From positions 496,001 to 560,000 of the forward strand of contig CBDCCY010000002.1 of assembly GCA_965215155.1 (NCBI GenBank): a DNA stretch of 64,000 nt, given 5' to 3'. Positions 24,530 through 34,036 of this stretch are shown one piece after another. Made by a program: the position numbers and the translations under genes. Below the pieces are notes generated by a model. The model searched no databases. It saw only the letters and a list, made by a program, of their open reading frames with translations, and was not told the DNA's origin. This stretch comes from JAGWAJ01 sp965215155. GTDB lineage: Bacteria > Acidobacteriota > Vicinamibacteria > Vicinamibacterales > UBA8438. Every line of letters starts with the position of its first letter. Position 1 is the first letter of the stretch.

Positions 24530-25691
24530 TAGTGTCTAACGCCTGAAGTTCTTGACCAGTAGAATCGGCTCGTGATACGGTCGGCCCGGAAGCGAGGAGG
24601 GCCGTGCCGAACCATTACACACGAGAGGTCCCGGAGGTCTCGGACGCACAGCGCGAGGAACTGGAGGGTTGGCTGCGCCGGCGCAATACCGCGCAGGCTC
24701 TGGCCCTGAGGGCACGCATCGTGCTGCAGAGCGCCGCGGGACGGAGCGACCAGGTCGTGGCGCAGGCTCTGGGCACGACGCGGGCCACGGTCGGCAAGTG
24801 GCGGCGGCGGTTCCTGCGCAACGGCTGCGACGGCTTGCTGGACGAACCACGGCCGGGCGCGCCGCGCCGGGTGTCGGACGAGGACGTCGAACGGGTCGTG
24901 GTCCGGACGCTGGAGACGACCCCACGGGGGGCGACGCATTGGAGCCGGGAGTCGATGGCCCGAGCCTGCGGGCTGAGCGCTTCGACCGTCGGCCGCGTGT
25001 GGCGCGCGTTCGCGCTCAAGCCCCATCGCAGCGAGACCTTCAAGCTGTCGCGAGACCCGTTGTTCATCGAGAAAGTGCGCGATATCGTGGGGCTGTACCT
25101 GCATCCGCCGGAGCGAGCGGTGGTGCTGTTTGTGGATGAGAAGTCGCAGATCCAGGCGTTGAACCGTACCCAGCCGGTGTTGCCGATGCGTCCGGGAGCA
25201 CCGGAGCAGCGGACACACGACTATCGACGGCACGGCACGACCTCGTTGTTCGCGGCCCTGAACACCGCCACCGGCGAGGTGATCGGCAGGTGCTTTCGGA
25301 AGCACCGCTCGGTGGAGTTCAAGCGCTTCCTCGCCGTGATCGACAAGGCGGTGCCGCCCGACCTCGACATCCACCTGGTGCTGGACAACTACGGCACGCA
25401 CAAGACGGCGATGATCCACGACTGGCTGGCACGGCGTCCTCGGTATCACCTGCACTTCACGCCCACGAGCGCATCGTGGCTCAACCAGGTAGAGCGTTGG
25501 TTCGCCGAGATCACCCGGCAGCAGATCCGGCGTGGAACCCATCGCAGCACCCAAGCACTCGAGGCGGCGATCAAGGAGTACCTGGCGGTCTACAACGAAG
25601 ACCCCAAGCCCTTCGTCTGGACGAAGACCGCCGAGCAGATCCTGGAATCCCTGAAGCGTTACTGCTCACGTATTTCTGACGGTGCACACTA
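24530..25691 (+). mobile_element. IS630-family insertion sequence
   Basis: A complete element of about 1.16 kb with one transposase gene. Both ends show TA (24530-24531 and 25690-25691), the target duplication typical of IS630/Tc1. Terminal inverted repeats begin GTGT; the outer ~30 bases match at about two thirds of positions, so the repeats are imperfect. The element sits in the stop codon of the TonB receptor gene: the duplicated TA recreates that gene's TAG and also supplies the transposase's own TAG. Confidence 0.88.
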
Positions 25692-25692
25692 G
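24604..25692 (+). CDS. IS630-family transposase
   Basis: A 362-residue DDE transposase, apparently intact. An N-terminal helix-turn-helix region (residues ~20-110: RSDQVVAQALGTTRATVGKWRR and ARACGLSASTVGRVWR) recognises the terminal repeats. The catalytic triad is Asp178 in FVDEKSQI, Asp261 in LVLDNYGTHKT and Glu297 in LNQVERWFAEI, with 35 residues between the last two. Its stop TAG (25690-25692) is built from the duplicated target TA plus one flanking chromosomal G, so the reading frame depends on the insertion site. Confidence 0.93.
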   Translation: MPNHYTREVPEVSDAQREELEGWLRRRNTAQALALRARIVLQSAAGRSDQVVAQALGTTRATVGKWRRRFLRNGCDGLLDEPRPGAPRRVSDEDVERVVVRTLETTPRGATHWSRESMARACGLSASTVGRVWRAFALKPHRSETFKLSRDPLFIEKVRDIVGLYLHPPERAVVLFVDEKSQIQALNRTQPVLPMRPGAPEQRTHDYRRHGTTSLFAALNTATGEVIGRCFRKHRSVEFKRFLAVIDKAVPPDLDIHLVLDNYGTHKTAMIHDWLARRPRYHLHFTPTSASWLNQVERWFAEITRQQIRRGTHRSTQALEAAIKEYLAVYNEDPKPFVWTKTAEQILESLKRYCSRISDGAH

Positions 25693-28600
25693 AAGGTGAA
25701 GTTCGCCCCGATCTTGATGAAGCGGGCGAGCATGAACAGCGTGGGCTTCTGCCAGTCCTGCCCGTAGACCGTGTTGATCTCGGTCGACGTGCTGCTGTTC
25801 GTCAGGTTGTACGCGTCCAGGAAGAGGTGCAGCCGCGGCCCGTCGCCCATGTCGAAGTACTTCCCGACCCGGACGTCGAACTGGTTGATGCGGTCGCCGT
25901 ACATCGAGTACGGCTGGATGAGATTGATGTTCTGCGTCGCGCGCCCGCCCGAGAGCGGCCGCCCGAGCGACATCTCGATCTCCTCGCTGGTCGCCGGATA
26001 GATGGCCCGGATCTCGACGCCCGGAACGCCCTGGTACGACCCCGCGACGGAGATGTCGTACCACGGCAGGGTGTAGGTGCCGGTCCACTTCCAGTGCGGC
26101 TGGTAGAACGGCTCCGAAACCGCGCAGAACCTGCCTACCGGGTACGCCGCACCGGCCGCGCCCGCGCCGGTCTCGCCCCACTTGCCGAAGAGGCCCGTCG
26201 ACTCCATCGGACTGTCGAGGCGCGCGCCGCAGTCGTCGCTCTTGGTCCGCCCGAAGTTGACGCCCCCGTACATGTAGAGGCTGCCGCTCGGTCGGGCCGT
26301 CAGCGCGATGTCGATTCCGTCGTAGATCTGCGAGACCCCGACGCCGAGGTTCGCGGCCGTGTCGATGGAACTGAACTTCTTGCCGAAGGCTGCCTCGGAC
26401 ACCTCCGCGAGCCCCGTGCAGCTCTGTGTCCCGCTGAGCGCCCCGAGCCGGGGATCCGTCGGCACGGTGATGCAGTACGGGTCGTAGTCGGCGGCCGTGG
26501 TCCGGGCGTTGTCCCGCACCGTGAAGCCGCCCTGCCGGCGGTGCCAGTACGAGATCTCGGCCGAGACCCGCGGCAGGATCTCGTGCTCCATGCCGGCCGA
26601 GATCTCCCAGTTGTGGCGCCGGTTGAACCAGCCCAGCCGCACGTCGTCCGCCCAGTGCGTCTGGACGTTCGACTGCCCGAAGTTCTCGTTGTCGAACGCG
26701 CCGATCTCATCCGGATCGACCACCAGGTCGCCGTTCAGATCGTCCCAGGCGACCGTCGTGCTGTTGATCGACGAGATGATGGGGTTCAGGTTCTCGCTCA
26801 TGTGGACCGTGTTGGTCTGCAGGTAGCGGCTGAGCGAGGCCTTGAGCGCCGTCCGGCCGTCGCCGAACAGATCGTAGGCCACCCCGAGCCGCGGGTTGAG
26901 GTCCTTCCAGTTCGCCGCCTCCGGAATGCCCGCGTAGGTCCGCCGCGGGGCCCAGGATCCACCGACCGCCGACCCCGGCTCGAGGTCGAGGTAGGCCGAG
27001 GTGTCCTGCGCCGGGACCGACTGCCGCGTGATGTCGAGCCGGACGCCCAGGTTGAGGGTCAGGCGGTCCATCGTCCAGACGTCCTGCACGTAGATGCCGC
27101 CGTCGTAGTCCACGTTCAGGTTGACGGTGTACGGCGTGGCGTAGATCGTCGCCGCTACCGGGACGCCGTCCAGCAGGAATCCTTCGCTGTCCGTCGGGGT
27201 GTCAAAAAAGTGACTGCGCTTCCACGGTCCCTCGGAGAGCTGCAGGCCCGCCTTGAAGGCGTGCGACCCGGTGACGTACGAGGCAGACGCCTTGTAGGCG
27301 CGGTGCGTCTCGAGCCAGCGCCGCCACTGCCCCCACGACCGCAGCCAACGGCCGTCCGAGAGCTCGATCAACCGCGTCAGGCCGGTCGTCCGGGTGCAGC
27401 CCCAGAAGAAGTCCTCCTCCGAGTCGGTCATGCCGGGGCACGGATCGAGCGGCTCCGTGGTGGCGTCCTGGAACTGCGCGCCCATGCCCGCCTCCAGCAG
27501 CAGCCGGTTGCTGACCGTCGACGTCCAGGTGGCCGTCGTGTGCGCGTTGATCGGGTTCACCTGGTTGCTCGACGCGTCCGGTGGCCGGATGCGGCTCGTG
27601 TACAGGTACGGATAGTGGCGCGGCGCCACGTTGTAGTAGAGGGAGAACTTGTTGTTCTGCGTCGCCTGCGAGGTGAGGCGCAGGGTGACGCTCTTCTGGT
27701 ACGAGTTCTCGAACGCCGGCCGGGCCGGGTTCGGGTCGTAGACGTTGTCGGTCGGGTCGAACTCGAAGAACGCGTCCGCCCGCTGCAGCGACAGCCCCGT
27801 GTCGCGGTACGTCGTGTGGAACCAGAGCCGGTCGCGGACGATCGGGCCGCCGAGCGCGCCGCTTGCATCCCAGATCCGCTCGAGGCGATCCGGCGACGTC
27901 ACGCCCAGGTCCAGCAGGCGCTGCCCGAGGTTGTCACCCTGCATCGAGTGGTTGGCCCAGTTGATGAAACCCGAGCCGCTGAAGATGTTGCCGCCCTCCT
28001 TGGGGATGATGTTGACCCGCACGCCGCCGCCCTGCGCGTCGGCCGACGCCGCCCCGATCTCGAACGTCAGCTCCTCCGTCGCCGCATCGTCGCCCTGCAG
28101 CGTGGTGCAGGAGTAGCCGCACGAGAAGTTGCCCATCGCCAGGCCGTCCATCGTGCGCATGCCGTCGTGCTCGCTGCCGCCGTGGGCCGAGACCAGCGGG
28201 TGATACTGCGTTCGCGCCCCGCCGACGTCCTGTCCCCGGGCCTTCACGCCGACGGTCAGCACCGCCATGCTCGCCCAGTTCTTGTTCATCGGCAGCGCGT
28301 CGACCACTTCCTTCGTCAGCACCTGCTGCTGCTGCACGTGCTGCACGTCGACGAGCGGCGACTCCCCGGTGACCGTCACCGTCTCCTCGAGGGCGCCCAC
28401 CGAGAGCTGCGCGTCGATGTTCGCCGTGAACTGCGCCGTCAGGACGATGCCCTCGCGCACCACCGTCGAGAAGCCGGGGAGGCTGAAGGTCACCGTGTAC
28501 GTCCCCGGCCGCAGCGCTGTGAAGGTGTAGCGCCCGGAGCCGTCGGTGAAAGCCACGCGGGACTGCTCGATCAGTGCCGGACTGGCGACCTCCACCGTCA

Positions 28601-28745
28601 CACCGGGCAGCACCCCGCCGGTGTTGTCCGTCACATCCCCGGCGATGCCGCTGTCCTGCGCGGCCGCCGGGGAAGGAAGGGCGAGGAGGACCGCCGCCGC
28701 CGCCGCCAACGCCGCCAGTCTTACCCGTCGTCGAAGGCCGGTCAT
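25689..28745 (-). CDS. TonB-dependent receptor with N-terminal carboxypeptidase-regulatory-like domain
   Basis: A 1018-residue outer-membrane protein with GGAGGG before ATG 28745. A signal peptide (1-29, ending AAAQ) is followed by a carboxypeptidase-regulatory-like domain (SGIAGDVTDNTGGVLPGVTV to GTYTVTFSLPGFSTV, ~30-115). The plug then starts at EETVTVTGESPLVDVQ, and a long beta-barrel ends in KIGANFTF, the C-terminal aromatic signature for outer-membrane assembly. This architecture is characteristic of acidobacterial SusC-like or Oar-like receptors. The ligand is unknown. The TAG stop is the insertion site of an IS630 element, but the protein end is intact. Confidence 0.92.
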   Translation of the reverse strand: MTGLRRRVRLAALAAAAAVLLALPSPAAAQDSGIAGDVTDNTGGVLPGVTVEVASPALIEQSRVAFTDGSGRYTFTALRPGTYTVTFSLPGFSTVVREGIVLTAQFTANIDAQLSVGALEETVTVTGESPLVDVQHVQQQQVLTKEVVDALPMNKNWASMAVLTVGVKARGQDVGGARTQYHPLVSAHGGSEHDGMRTMDGLAMGNFSCGYSCTTLQGDDAATEELTFEIGAASADAQGGGVRVNIIPKEGGNIFSGSGFINWANHSMQGDNLGQRLLDLGVTSPDRLERIWDASGALGGPIVRDRLWFHTTYRDTGLSLQRADAFFEFDPTDNVYDPNPARPAFENSYQKSVTLRLTSQATQNNKFSLYYNVAPRHYPYLYTSRIRPPDASSNQVNPINAHTTATWTSTVSNRLLLEAGMGAQFQDATTEPLDPCPGMTDSEEDFFWGCTRTTGLTRLIELSDGRWLRSWGQWRRWLETHRAYKASASYVTGSHAFKAGLQLSEGPWKRSHFFDTPTDSEGFLLDGVPVAATIYATPYTVNLNVDYDGGIYVQDVWTMDRLTLNLGVRLDITRQSVPAQDTSAYLDLEPGSAVGGSWAPRRTYAGIPEAANWKDLNPRLGVAYDLFGDGRTALKASLSRYLQTNTVHMSENLNPIISSINSTTVAWDDLNGDLVVDPDEIGAFDNENFGQSNVQTHWADDVRLGWFNRRHNWEISAGMEHEILPRVSAEISYWHRRQGGFTVRDNARTTAADYDPYCITVPTDPRLGALSGTQSCTGLAEVSEAAFGKKFSSIDTAANLGVGVSQIYDGIDIALTARPSGSLYMYGGVNFGRTKSDDCGARLDSPMESTGLFGKWGETGAGAAGAAYPVGRFCAVSEPFYQPHWKWTGTYTLPWYDISVAGSYQGVPGVEIRAIYPATSEEIEMSLGRPLSGGRATQNINLIQPYSMYGDRINQFDVRVGKYFDMGDGPRLHLFLDAYNLTNSSTSTEINTVYGQDWQKPTLFMLARFIKIGANFTF

Positions 28746-28829
28746 GAACGATCCCTCCTTTGGGGCGGGTCTCCGCGACCCATCCCTGATGGGACCTACC
28801 TACGCCTATCGGCGCCGGTTTGTCAAGAC

Positions 28830-29975
28830 CTACGGCAGGCGCGGAAACTGGGCGCGGGGAATGCCGGGGACCACGCGCAGCGCGTTCGCGTAGTAGACCT
28901 TGCGGAGGACGTCGTCGGGGAGGTCCATGCCGTACAGCCGCCAGAACGCGTGGTAGCGCCGGTAGTACTCGAAGTACTCGTCGGCGGTCTCGAACGTCCG
29001 CCAGTAGTAGGGGAACTCGTCGGGCGCGAAACGGTCCTTCCCGAACAGCACGCGGTCCTGGTGCTCGATGAAGAACGCCCGCGCCGTGCGCGGCTGCCGG
29101 CCCAGCTCGTAGAGGATCGCCCCGGTCTCGACGACGACGTTCGGCAGCCGGTCGAGCAGGGCCCCGAGACGGCCGAGGTCGTTGGCGTGCCATCCCATGT
29201 GCGCCGCGATGAAGGTGGTGCCGGGATGGCGTGCGAAGAGCCGGTCGCGCTCCGCCATCATCGTCTCGAAGCCCGGATACCGGCTCGCGGGCAGGCGGCG
29301 ATCGGGCAGCAGCGTCAACTCCAGCCAGCGCTCGTTGAAGCGGTCGACCGGCTCGTAGAACTCCTGCGGCTCGCCGACGTGCATCAGCACGGGGATGCCG
29401 AGGCGACCTGCCGCCTCGAAGACGGGGTCGAGCTCCGGGTCGTCGACCGCGACCCGCCGGCCCTCGCCGTCGCGCACGTCGATCCCGAAGTTCTTGAAGA
29501 ACTTCAGGCCGACGGCGCCGGCCGCGACGTCGCGCTCGAGCTGCGCCGCGGCGCGCGCCCCGAAACCCGGCCGCACGCCGCCGCGGAAGTCGAGACTCGC
29601 GAAGAAGACCATGCGGCCGGGATGCGGACTGCCGGCGATGGTGGCCACTCCGCGCTCCAGCGTCCGTCCCGAACCGCCGCTCAGGTTGACCAGGACCTGC
29701 AGGTTGAGCGCGTCCATCTCGTCCACGATCGTGTCCCAGCGGGCGGCCGTGAATCCCGGCCAGTGGTGGCTGTGCACGTCGACGACGGGGAAGCGGGCGC
29801 GCGGCACCTCGTGGCCATCGACGACCAGTGTGGAGCGGGGCGTGTACTCCTCGACCGTCAGGGCCGGCTCGTCAGCCCGCCGACCGCGCCGCTGCGCGTC
29901 GATCGTCGCAGAAATGACGATACCCGCGACCGCCAGGACGCCCGCCGCCAGGATGGCCCATCGCCGTCCACTCAT
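28830..29975 (-). CDS. exported amidohydrolase-family (amidohydrolase_2) metalloenzyme
   Basis: A 381-residue TIM-barrel hydrolase with an N-terminal signal or anchor helix (WAILAAGVLAVAGIVIS). Metal-binding histidines are seen in VVDVHSHHWPGF, HVGEPQEF, AAHMGWHAND and the C-terminal DRFAPDEFPYYWRTFE region with an Asp. The type is that of the ACMSD/uronate-isomerase-like amidohydrolase_2 group (decarboxylases and hydrolases of aromatic acids). Ending 84 bases before the TonB receptor start, it may belong to the same transcript. The substrate is unknown. Between its start and the rnpB 3' end (29976-30126) I see no gene. Confidence 0.85.
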   Translation of the reverse strand: MSGRRWAILAAGVLAVAGIVISATIDAQRRGRRADEPALTVEEYTPRSTLVVDGHEVPRARFPVVDVHSHHWPGFTAARWDTIVDEMDALNLQVLVNLSGGSGRTLERGVATIAGSPHPGRMVFFASLDFRGGVRPGFGARAAAQLERDVAAGAVGLKFFKNFGIDVRDGEGRRVAVDDPELDPVFEAAGRLGIPVLMHVGEPQEFYEPVDRFNERWLELTLLPDRRLPASRYPGFETMMAERDRLFARHPGTTFIAAHMGWHANDLGRLGALLDRLPNVVVETGAILYELGRQPRTARAFFIEHQDRVLFGKDRFAPDEFPYYWRTFETADEYFEYYRRYHAFWRLYGMDLPDDVLRKVYYANALRVVPGIPRAQFPRLP

Positions 29976-30126
29976 CGTCTGCGCTCCCGCTCCCTGCCAC
30001 CGCCGTCGAGTTTCTCCCGCCCGCCCCCCGGCCTGTCCCTCGGGTTGCCCCGACCGCAGCGACGACCGACTGCCGCCGGTCATGACCGACGGACACGGCC
30101 GACGATCGACGAACGGACGAGGATTC

Positions 30127-30535
30127 CGCCGCAGCCGGGCCGTAAGCCGAATTCTGTACCGGGCGAAGCGCCCGCGGGCGGGACGCCCGGCGACGACCAT
30201 TCCTCTAGCCCCGCCATCGCTGGCGGGATCGAGCGACCTACCCGGAGGCTTCGGACGGGCCGTCCTGATGGCGCCTCCCTATTCGGTCTTGCTCCGTGCG
30301 GGGTTTAGCCTGCCGCTGACCTTGCGGCCAGCGCGGTGCGCTCTTACCGCACCTTTTCACCCTTACCCGCCGGGCCCCGACGGGCGCCGGCGGGCGGTGT
30401 ATTTTCTGTGCCACTTTCCTTCAGGTCACCCTGACCGGGCGTTACCCGGCGCACTGCCCTGCGGAGTTCGGACTTTCCTCCCCGCGCAACGCCGCGGCGG
30501 CGCGCGCGCAGCGGTCGTCCGGCCGACTGCGGCGG
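30127..30535 (-). ncRNA. rnpB: RNase P RNA, bacterial type A
   Basis: About 409 bases, catalytic RNA that matures tRNA 5' ends. Conserved blocks on the minus strand are GAGGAAAGTCCGAACTCC near the 5' side (P4/CRI), GGTAACGCCCGG, AGGAAAGTGGCACAGAAA, GGTAAGGGTGAAAAGGTG, GCAAGACCGAATAGGG and the 3' ACAGAATTCGGCTTACGG. The ends pair as helix P1: CCGCCGCAG (5') with CTGCGGCGG (3'). Ends are placed by that pairing and may be off by a few bases. Confidence 0.95.
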
Positions 30536-30564
30536 AATGTCAAAGACCTGACGCCAGGAGTCAA
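30536..30564 (-). promoter_or_regulatory. candidate rnpB promoter overlapping an upstream stop codon
   Basis: On the minus strand TTGACT (30564-30559), 17 bases, then GACATT (30541-30536) stand directly before the rnpB 5' end. The TGA stop of the NtrC-type regulator (30561-30563) lies inside the -35 box. The -10 is weak, so this is a candidate only. Confidence 0.5.
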
Positions 30565-31928
30565 CCGTCAGTCTCCTGACTGATGCGGTACTGCTCGAGC
30601 TTCTTGTAGAGATTACTACGCGGGGTGTCGATCTCCTCCGCCGTCCGCGAGATGTTCCAGCCCGACGCGCGCAGCTTCGCCACGAGGAACGCGCGCTCGC
30701 TGCGTTCCTTGAACTCGCGAAGCGTCCGCGCCTCCGAGGGTGTCGTCCCGCCGCCGCGCGGAGCGTCGACCCGCAGCACCTCCAGCACGTCGGCGGCGTC
30801 GACGGTGTCGCCCGGGGCCATGACCATGAGACGCTCCACCGAGTTGCGCAACTCCCGCACGTTGCCTCGCCAGTGCTGGCGGGCGAGCCGCTCGACCGCG
30901 GCGTCGGTGAAGCGCTTGGGGCGGAAGTTGCTCTCGCGGGCGAACAACTGCGCGAAGTGGCGCACGAGCAGCGGGATGTCGCCGGGGCGGTCCCGGAGCG
31001 GCGGCACGCGGATCGGGAGGACGCTGAGCCGAAAGTAGAGGTCCTCCCGGAACGCGCCGCTCTCGATGGCGGCGTCGAGGTCCTTGTTCGTGGCCGCCAG
31101 CACCCGCACGTCCACCTTCAGGGTCCGCGCCGACCCCAGTCGCTCGACCTCGCCTTCCTGCAGCACGCGGAGTACCTTCGCCTGCGTCCGCAGCGTCATG
31201 TCGCCGACCTCGTCGAGGAAGATGGTCCCCCGGTCCGCCTGCTCGAACTTGCCGACCTGCTTCTCCGTGGCACCGGTGAACGAGCCCTTCTCGTGCCCGA
31301 AGAGCTCCGACTCGATCAGATCGTCGGGAATCGCGGCGCAGTTGACCTGCACGAAGCGCTCGCGCGCGCGGGGGCCGTTGCGGTGGATGGCGCGGGCGAC
31401 CAGCTCCTTCCCCACGCCGCTCTCCCCCTGGATCAGGACGGCGCTCCGCACCGGGGCGGCGCGGCTGATCTCCTCGGTCACCTTCGACAGCGCGACGCTC
31501 GCGCCCACCATTTCGTGCCGGACCTCGGCGGCGCGGCGCCAGCTCCGGTTCTCGGCCGTGAGCCGGCGCTGGTTCAGCGCGTTGCGCAGACTCAACCGGA
31601 CCCGCTCGCTCGACAGAGGCTTCTCCAGGAAATCGAACGCACCGAGCTTCGTCGCTTCGACCGCGGTGCTCACCGTTCCGTGGCCGGAGATCATCACCAC
31701 CGGCAGCAGCTCGTCCAGCTCCCGGAGCTTGCGCAGGACCTCCAGCCCGTCGAGCCCCGGCATCTTGACGTCGAGCAGCACCAGGTCGGGCCGCTCGCGC
31801 TCCACGCGCTCCAGGCCCTCCGGGCCGCTCGGCGCGAGCAGCGTGTCGTAGCCGTCGTACTCCAGGATCATCCGCAGCGAATCGCGGATCGCGGCCTCGT
31901 CGTCGATGACCAGGATCGTCTGCTTCAC
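30561..31928 (-). CDS. NtrC-family sigma-54-dependent response regulator
   Basis: A 455-residue regulator starting at GTG 31928, which overlaps the ligA stop as GTGA. The receiver domain (1-120) has the acidic pair VIDDEAA, phospho-Asp in LVLLDVKMPGLDG and the conserved Lys in DFLEKPLS. The AAA+ domain has Walker A GESGVGKE, the sigma-54 contact loop ESELFGHEKGSFTGA, Walker B GTIFLDEVGDM and the arginine region near FREDLYFRLSVLPIRVPPLRDR. A Fis-type helix-turn-helix ends the protein (WNISRTAEEIDTPRSNLYKKLEQY). No histidine kinase gene is adjacent, so its input is unknown. Confidence 0.95.
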   Translation of the reverse strand: MKQTILVIDDEAAIRDSLRMILEYDGYDTLLAPSGPEGLERVERERPDLVLLDVKMPGLDGLEVLRKLRELDELLPVVMISGHGTVSTAVEATKLGAFDFLEKPLSSERVRLSLRNALNQRRLTAENRSWRRAAEVRHEMVGASVALSKVTEEISRAAPVRSAVLIQGESGVGKELVARAIHRNGPRARERFVQVNCAAIPDDLIESELFGHEKGSFTGATEKQVGKFEQADRGTIFLDEVGDMTLRTQAKVLRVLQEGEVERLGSARTLKVDVRVLAATNKDLDAAIESGAFREDLYFRLSVLPIRVPPLRDRPGDIPLLVRHFAQLFARESNFRPKRFTDAAVERLARQHWRGNVRELRNSVERLMVMAPGDTVDAADVLEVLRVDAPRGGGTTPSEARTLREFKERSERAFLVAKLRASGWNISRTAEEIDTPRSNLYKKLEQYRISQETDG

Positions 31929-34027
31929 GGCTCGTCCCCGGTCTGCGCGGCGCCGGCCTCCAGCAGCGCGTCCAGCCCGTCCTCGTTCAGCACCTCGACC
32001 CCCAGGGCCTTCGCCTTCGCCAGCTTCGAGCCGGGGTTCTCCCCCGCCACGACATAGTCGGTCTTCCGGCTGACGGACCCGCTGACCGTCCCCCCCGCCG
32101 CGCGGATGCGCTCGCCCGCCACGGCCCGCGTCATGCGCTCCAGGGTTCCCGTCAACACGAACGCCTTCCCGCGAACCGGGCTCGGCTTCTCCGCCGGCAC
32201 GGCCGGAGGCTTCTCCGCCAACGGATTGACACCGCGCTCGCGGAGCCGCGCGATGAGCTGCCGGTTGCGGGGGGCAGCGAAGAACGCCCGGATCGATTCG
32301 GCGATGCGAGGCCCGACCCCTTCGACACTCGCCAGCTCCTCGGGAGACGCCGCCCCCAGGCCGTCCAGGCTCCGAAAGCGCTCGGCCAGCAGCTCCGCCG
32401 TGCGCTCCCCGACGTGGCGGATGCCGAGACCGTACACCAGCCGGGCAAGGGACGCCCGCTTCGAACGCTCGAGACCGGCGACGACACGGGCCGCGGCCTT
32501 CTCCCCGAGCCGCGTCGGGCTCACCTTGGTGACCTTGGTCAGGCTCGCCAGATCCTCCACCTGGAGCTCGTACAAGTCCGCGAAGTCGCCCACGCGACCC
32601 GCAGCGATGAGCGTGTCGACCAGCCATTCGCCGAGCCCGTCGGCGTCCATTGCGGTCCGCTGCGCGAAATGGAGGATCGACTCCCTCAGCCGGGCGGGGC
32701 AACTGACGCTGACGCAGCGCGCCACCACCTCCCCTTCTTCGCGGACCACGGAAGACGCACAGACCGGACAGGACTCCGGCATTCGGAACGGACGGCGGTC
32801 CGCCCCCTCGGCGACCACCCGCACCACCTTCGGGATGACGTCGCCGCTTCGCTCGACGAGCACGCGGTCGCCGATCCGGAGCCCGAGGCGGGCAATCTCG
32901 TCGGCGTTGTGGAGCGTCGCCCGCGAGACGGTAACGCCGCTGATCTCGACCGGCCGGAGCAGCGCGCGGGGCGTTATGGCGCCGGTCCGGCCGACGTGCA
33001 CGTCGATCCCCTCGACGACCGTCTCCGCCTGCCGGGCGGCGGGCTTCGTGGCGATCGCCCACCGGGGCGACTTGGCGGTGGCGCCGAGCTGCCGCCACAG
33101 CGGAGTCGAGTCCACCTTGAACACGACGCCGTCGATTTCGTAGGGCAGCGCCTCGCGCCGGCGCATGCAGTCGTCGCGGAACGCCATCACCTCGTCGAGG
33201 CCGCGGAGCCGCGCGCGATGGCGGTTCACCTTGAAGCGGACCGCCTCGAGCGCATCCAGCGAGGCCCAGTGCGAGTCGTACAGTGGATCACCGTCCGCTC
33301 GCAGGAGCATGTACGGATAGAAGTCGAGCCGGCGCGCCGCGGTTACCGACGCGTCCAGCATGCGGAGCGTGCCGGCGGCGGCGTTCCGCGGATTCGCGAA
33401 CGTCGGCTTGCCGTCGGCCTGCTGCCGCGCGTTCATGCGGGCGAACGCATCCTTCGGCATCACGACCTCGCCGCGCACCTCGAAGTCGGAGGGTAGTCCC
33501 GCCCTCCGGAGCTCCGCCCCCGAAATCGCCAGCGGCAACGAGCGCAGCGTCCGGGCATTGGGCGTAATGACGTCGCCGTAGGCGCCGTCCCCGCGCGTCA
33601 AGGCAATGACGATCCGTCCCGCCTCGTAGCGCACCGCCATCGACACGCCGTCCAGCTTCAGCTCGCCGACGTAGTCGAGCGCCTCGACAGAAAGCGCCTC
33701 CCGCGCCCGCCGGTCGAAGTCCCGGAGCCCGGCGTCGTCGAAGGCGTTCTCGAGGCTGAGCATGGCGGAGGAATGTGCGGCCTTCTCCACGCCTTCGCGG
33801 GGTGCCCCGCCGACCCGCTGCGACGGCGAATCGGGGGTGACGAGATCGGGGTGCTCCGCCTCCAGCCGCTCGAGCTCCCGGAGCAGCGCGTCGAACTCGC
33901 CGTCGCTGATCTCCGGATCGTCGAGCACGTAGTAGCGGTGCTCGTGGTGCGTGATCTGGTGCCGGAGCTCGTCCACCCGCTCGCGAGCGTCGTCCGGCAT
34001 CGTGGCCGGCGGAGTGTCGGCGGGCAT
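31925..34027 (-). CDS. ligA: NAD-dependent DNA ligase LigA
   Basis: A 700-residue replication and repair ligase. Domain order is the NAD-binding Ia helices (HHEHRYYVLDDPEISDGEFD), adenylation domain with the active-site Lys in ELKLDGVSMAVRYE, OB-fold, a four-cysteine zinc finger (CPVCASSV and the later CVSVSCPA), helix-hairpin-helix repeats (GLGIRHVGERTAELLAERF, SVEGVGPRIAESIRAFF) and a C-terminal BRCT domain (GKAFVLTGTLERMTR). Length and motifs are normal. The downstream regulator gene overlaps by four bases, and the polyprenyl synthase gene lies ten bases upstream. Confidence 0.97.
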   Translation of the reverse strand: MPADTPPATMPDDARERVDELRHQITHHEHRYYVLDDPEISDGEFDALLRELERLEAEHPDLVTPDSPSQRVGGAPREGVEKAAHSSAMLSLENAFDDAGLRDFDRRAREALSVEALDYVGELKLDGVSMAVRYEAGRIVIALTRGDGAYGDVITPNARTLRSLPLAISGAELRRAGLPSDFEVRGEVVMPKDAFARMNARQQADGKPTFANPRNAAAGTLRMLDASVTAARRLDFYPYMLLRADGDPLYDSHWASLDALEAVRFKVNRHRARLRGLDEVMAFRDDCMRRREALPYEIDGVVFKVDSTPLWRQLGATAKSPRWAIATKPAARQAETVVEGIDVHVGRTGAITPRALLRPVEISGVTVSRATLHNADEIARLGLRIGDRVLVERSGDVIPKVVRVVAEGADRRPFRMPESCPVCASSVVREEGEVVARCVSVSCPARLRESILHFAQRTAMDADGLGEWLVDTLIAAGRVGDFADLYELQVEDLASLTKVTKVSPTRLGEKAAARVVAGLERSKRASLARLVYGLGIRHVGERTAELLAERFRSLDGLGAASPEELASVEGVGPRIAESIRAFFAAPRNRQLIARLRERGVNPLAEKPPAVPAEKPSPVRGKAFVLTGTLERMTRAVAGERIRAAGGTVSGSVSRKTDYVVAGENPGSKLAKAKALGVEVLNEDGLDALLEAGAAQTGDEP

Positions 34028-34036
34028 CGCCGCCCG

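Noticed and set aside
29976..30126. Additional small RNA or gene between rnpB and the amidohydrolase
   Set aside because: No conserved structure, U-tailed hairpin or plausible reading frame was seen.
25827..30308. Very long open frame antisense to the TonB receptor and amidohydrolase genes
   Set aside because: It runs through two well-supported minus-strand genes and the RNase P RNA, has Arg/Val/Asp-rich low-information content and matches no family; it is a GC-rich shadow frame.
31929..33098. Long N-terminal extension of the NtrC-type regulator
   Set aside because: It is an out-of-frame reading of ligA on the same strand; the receiver domain begins exactly at GTG 31928.
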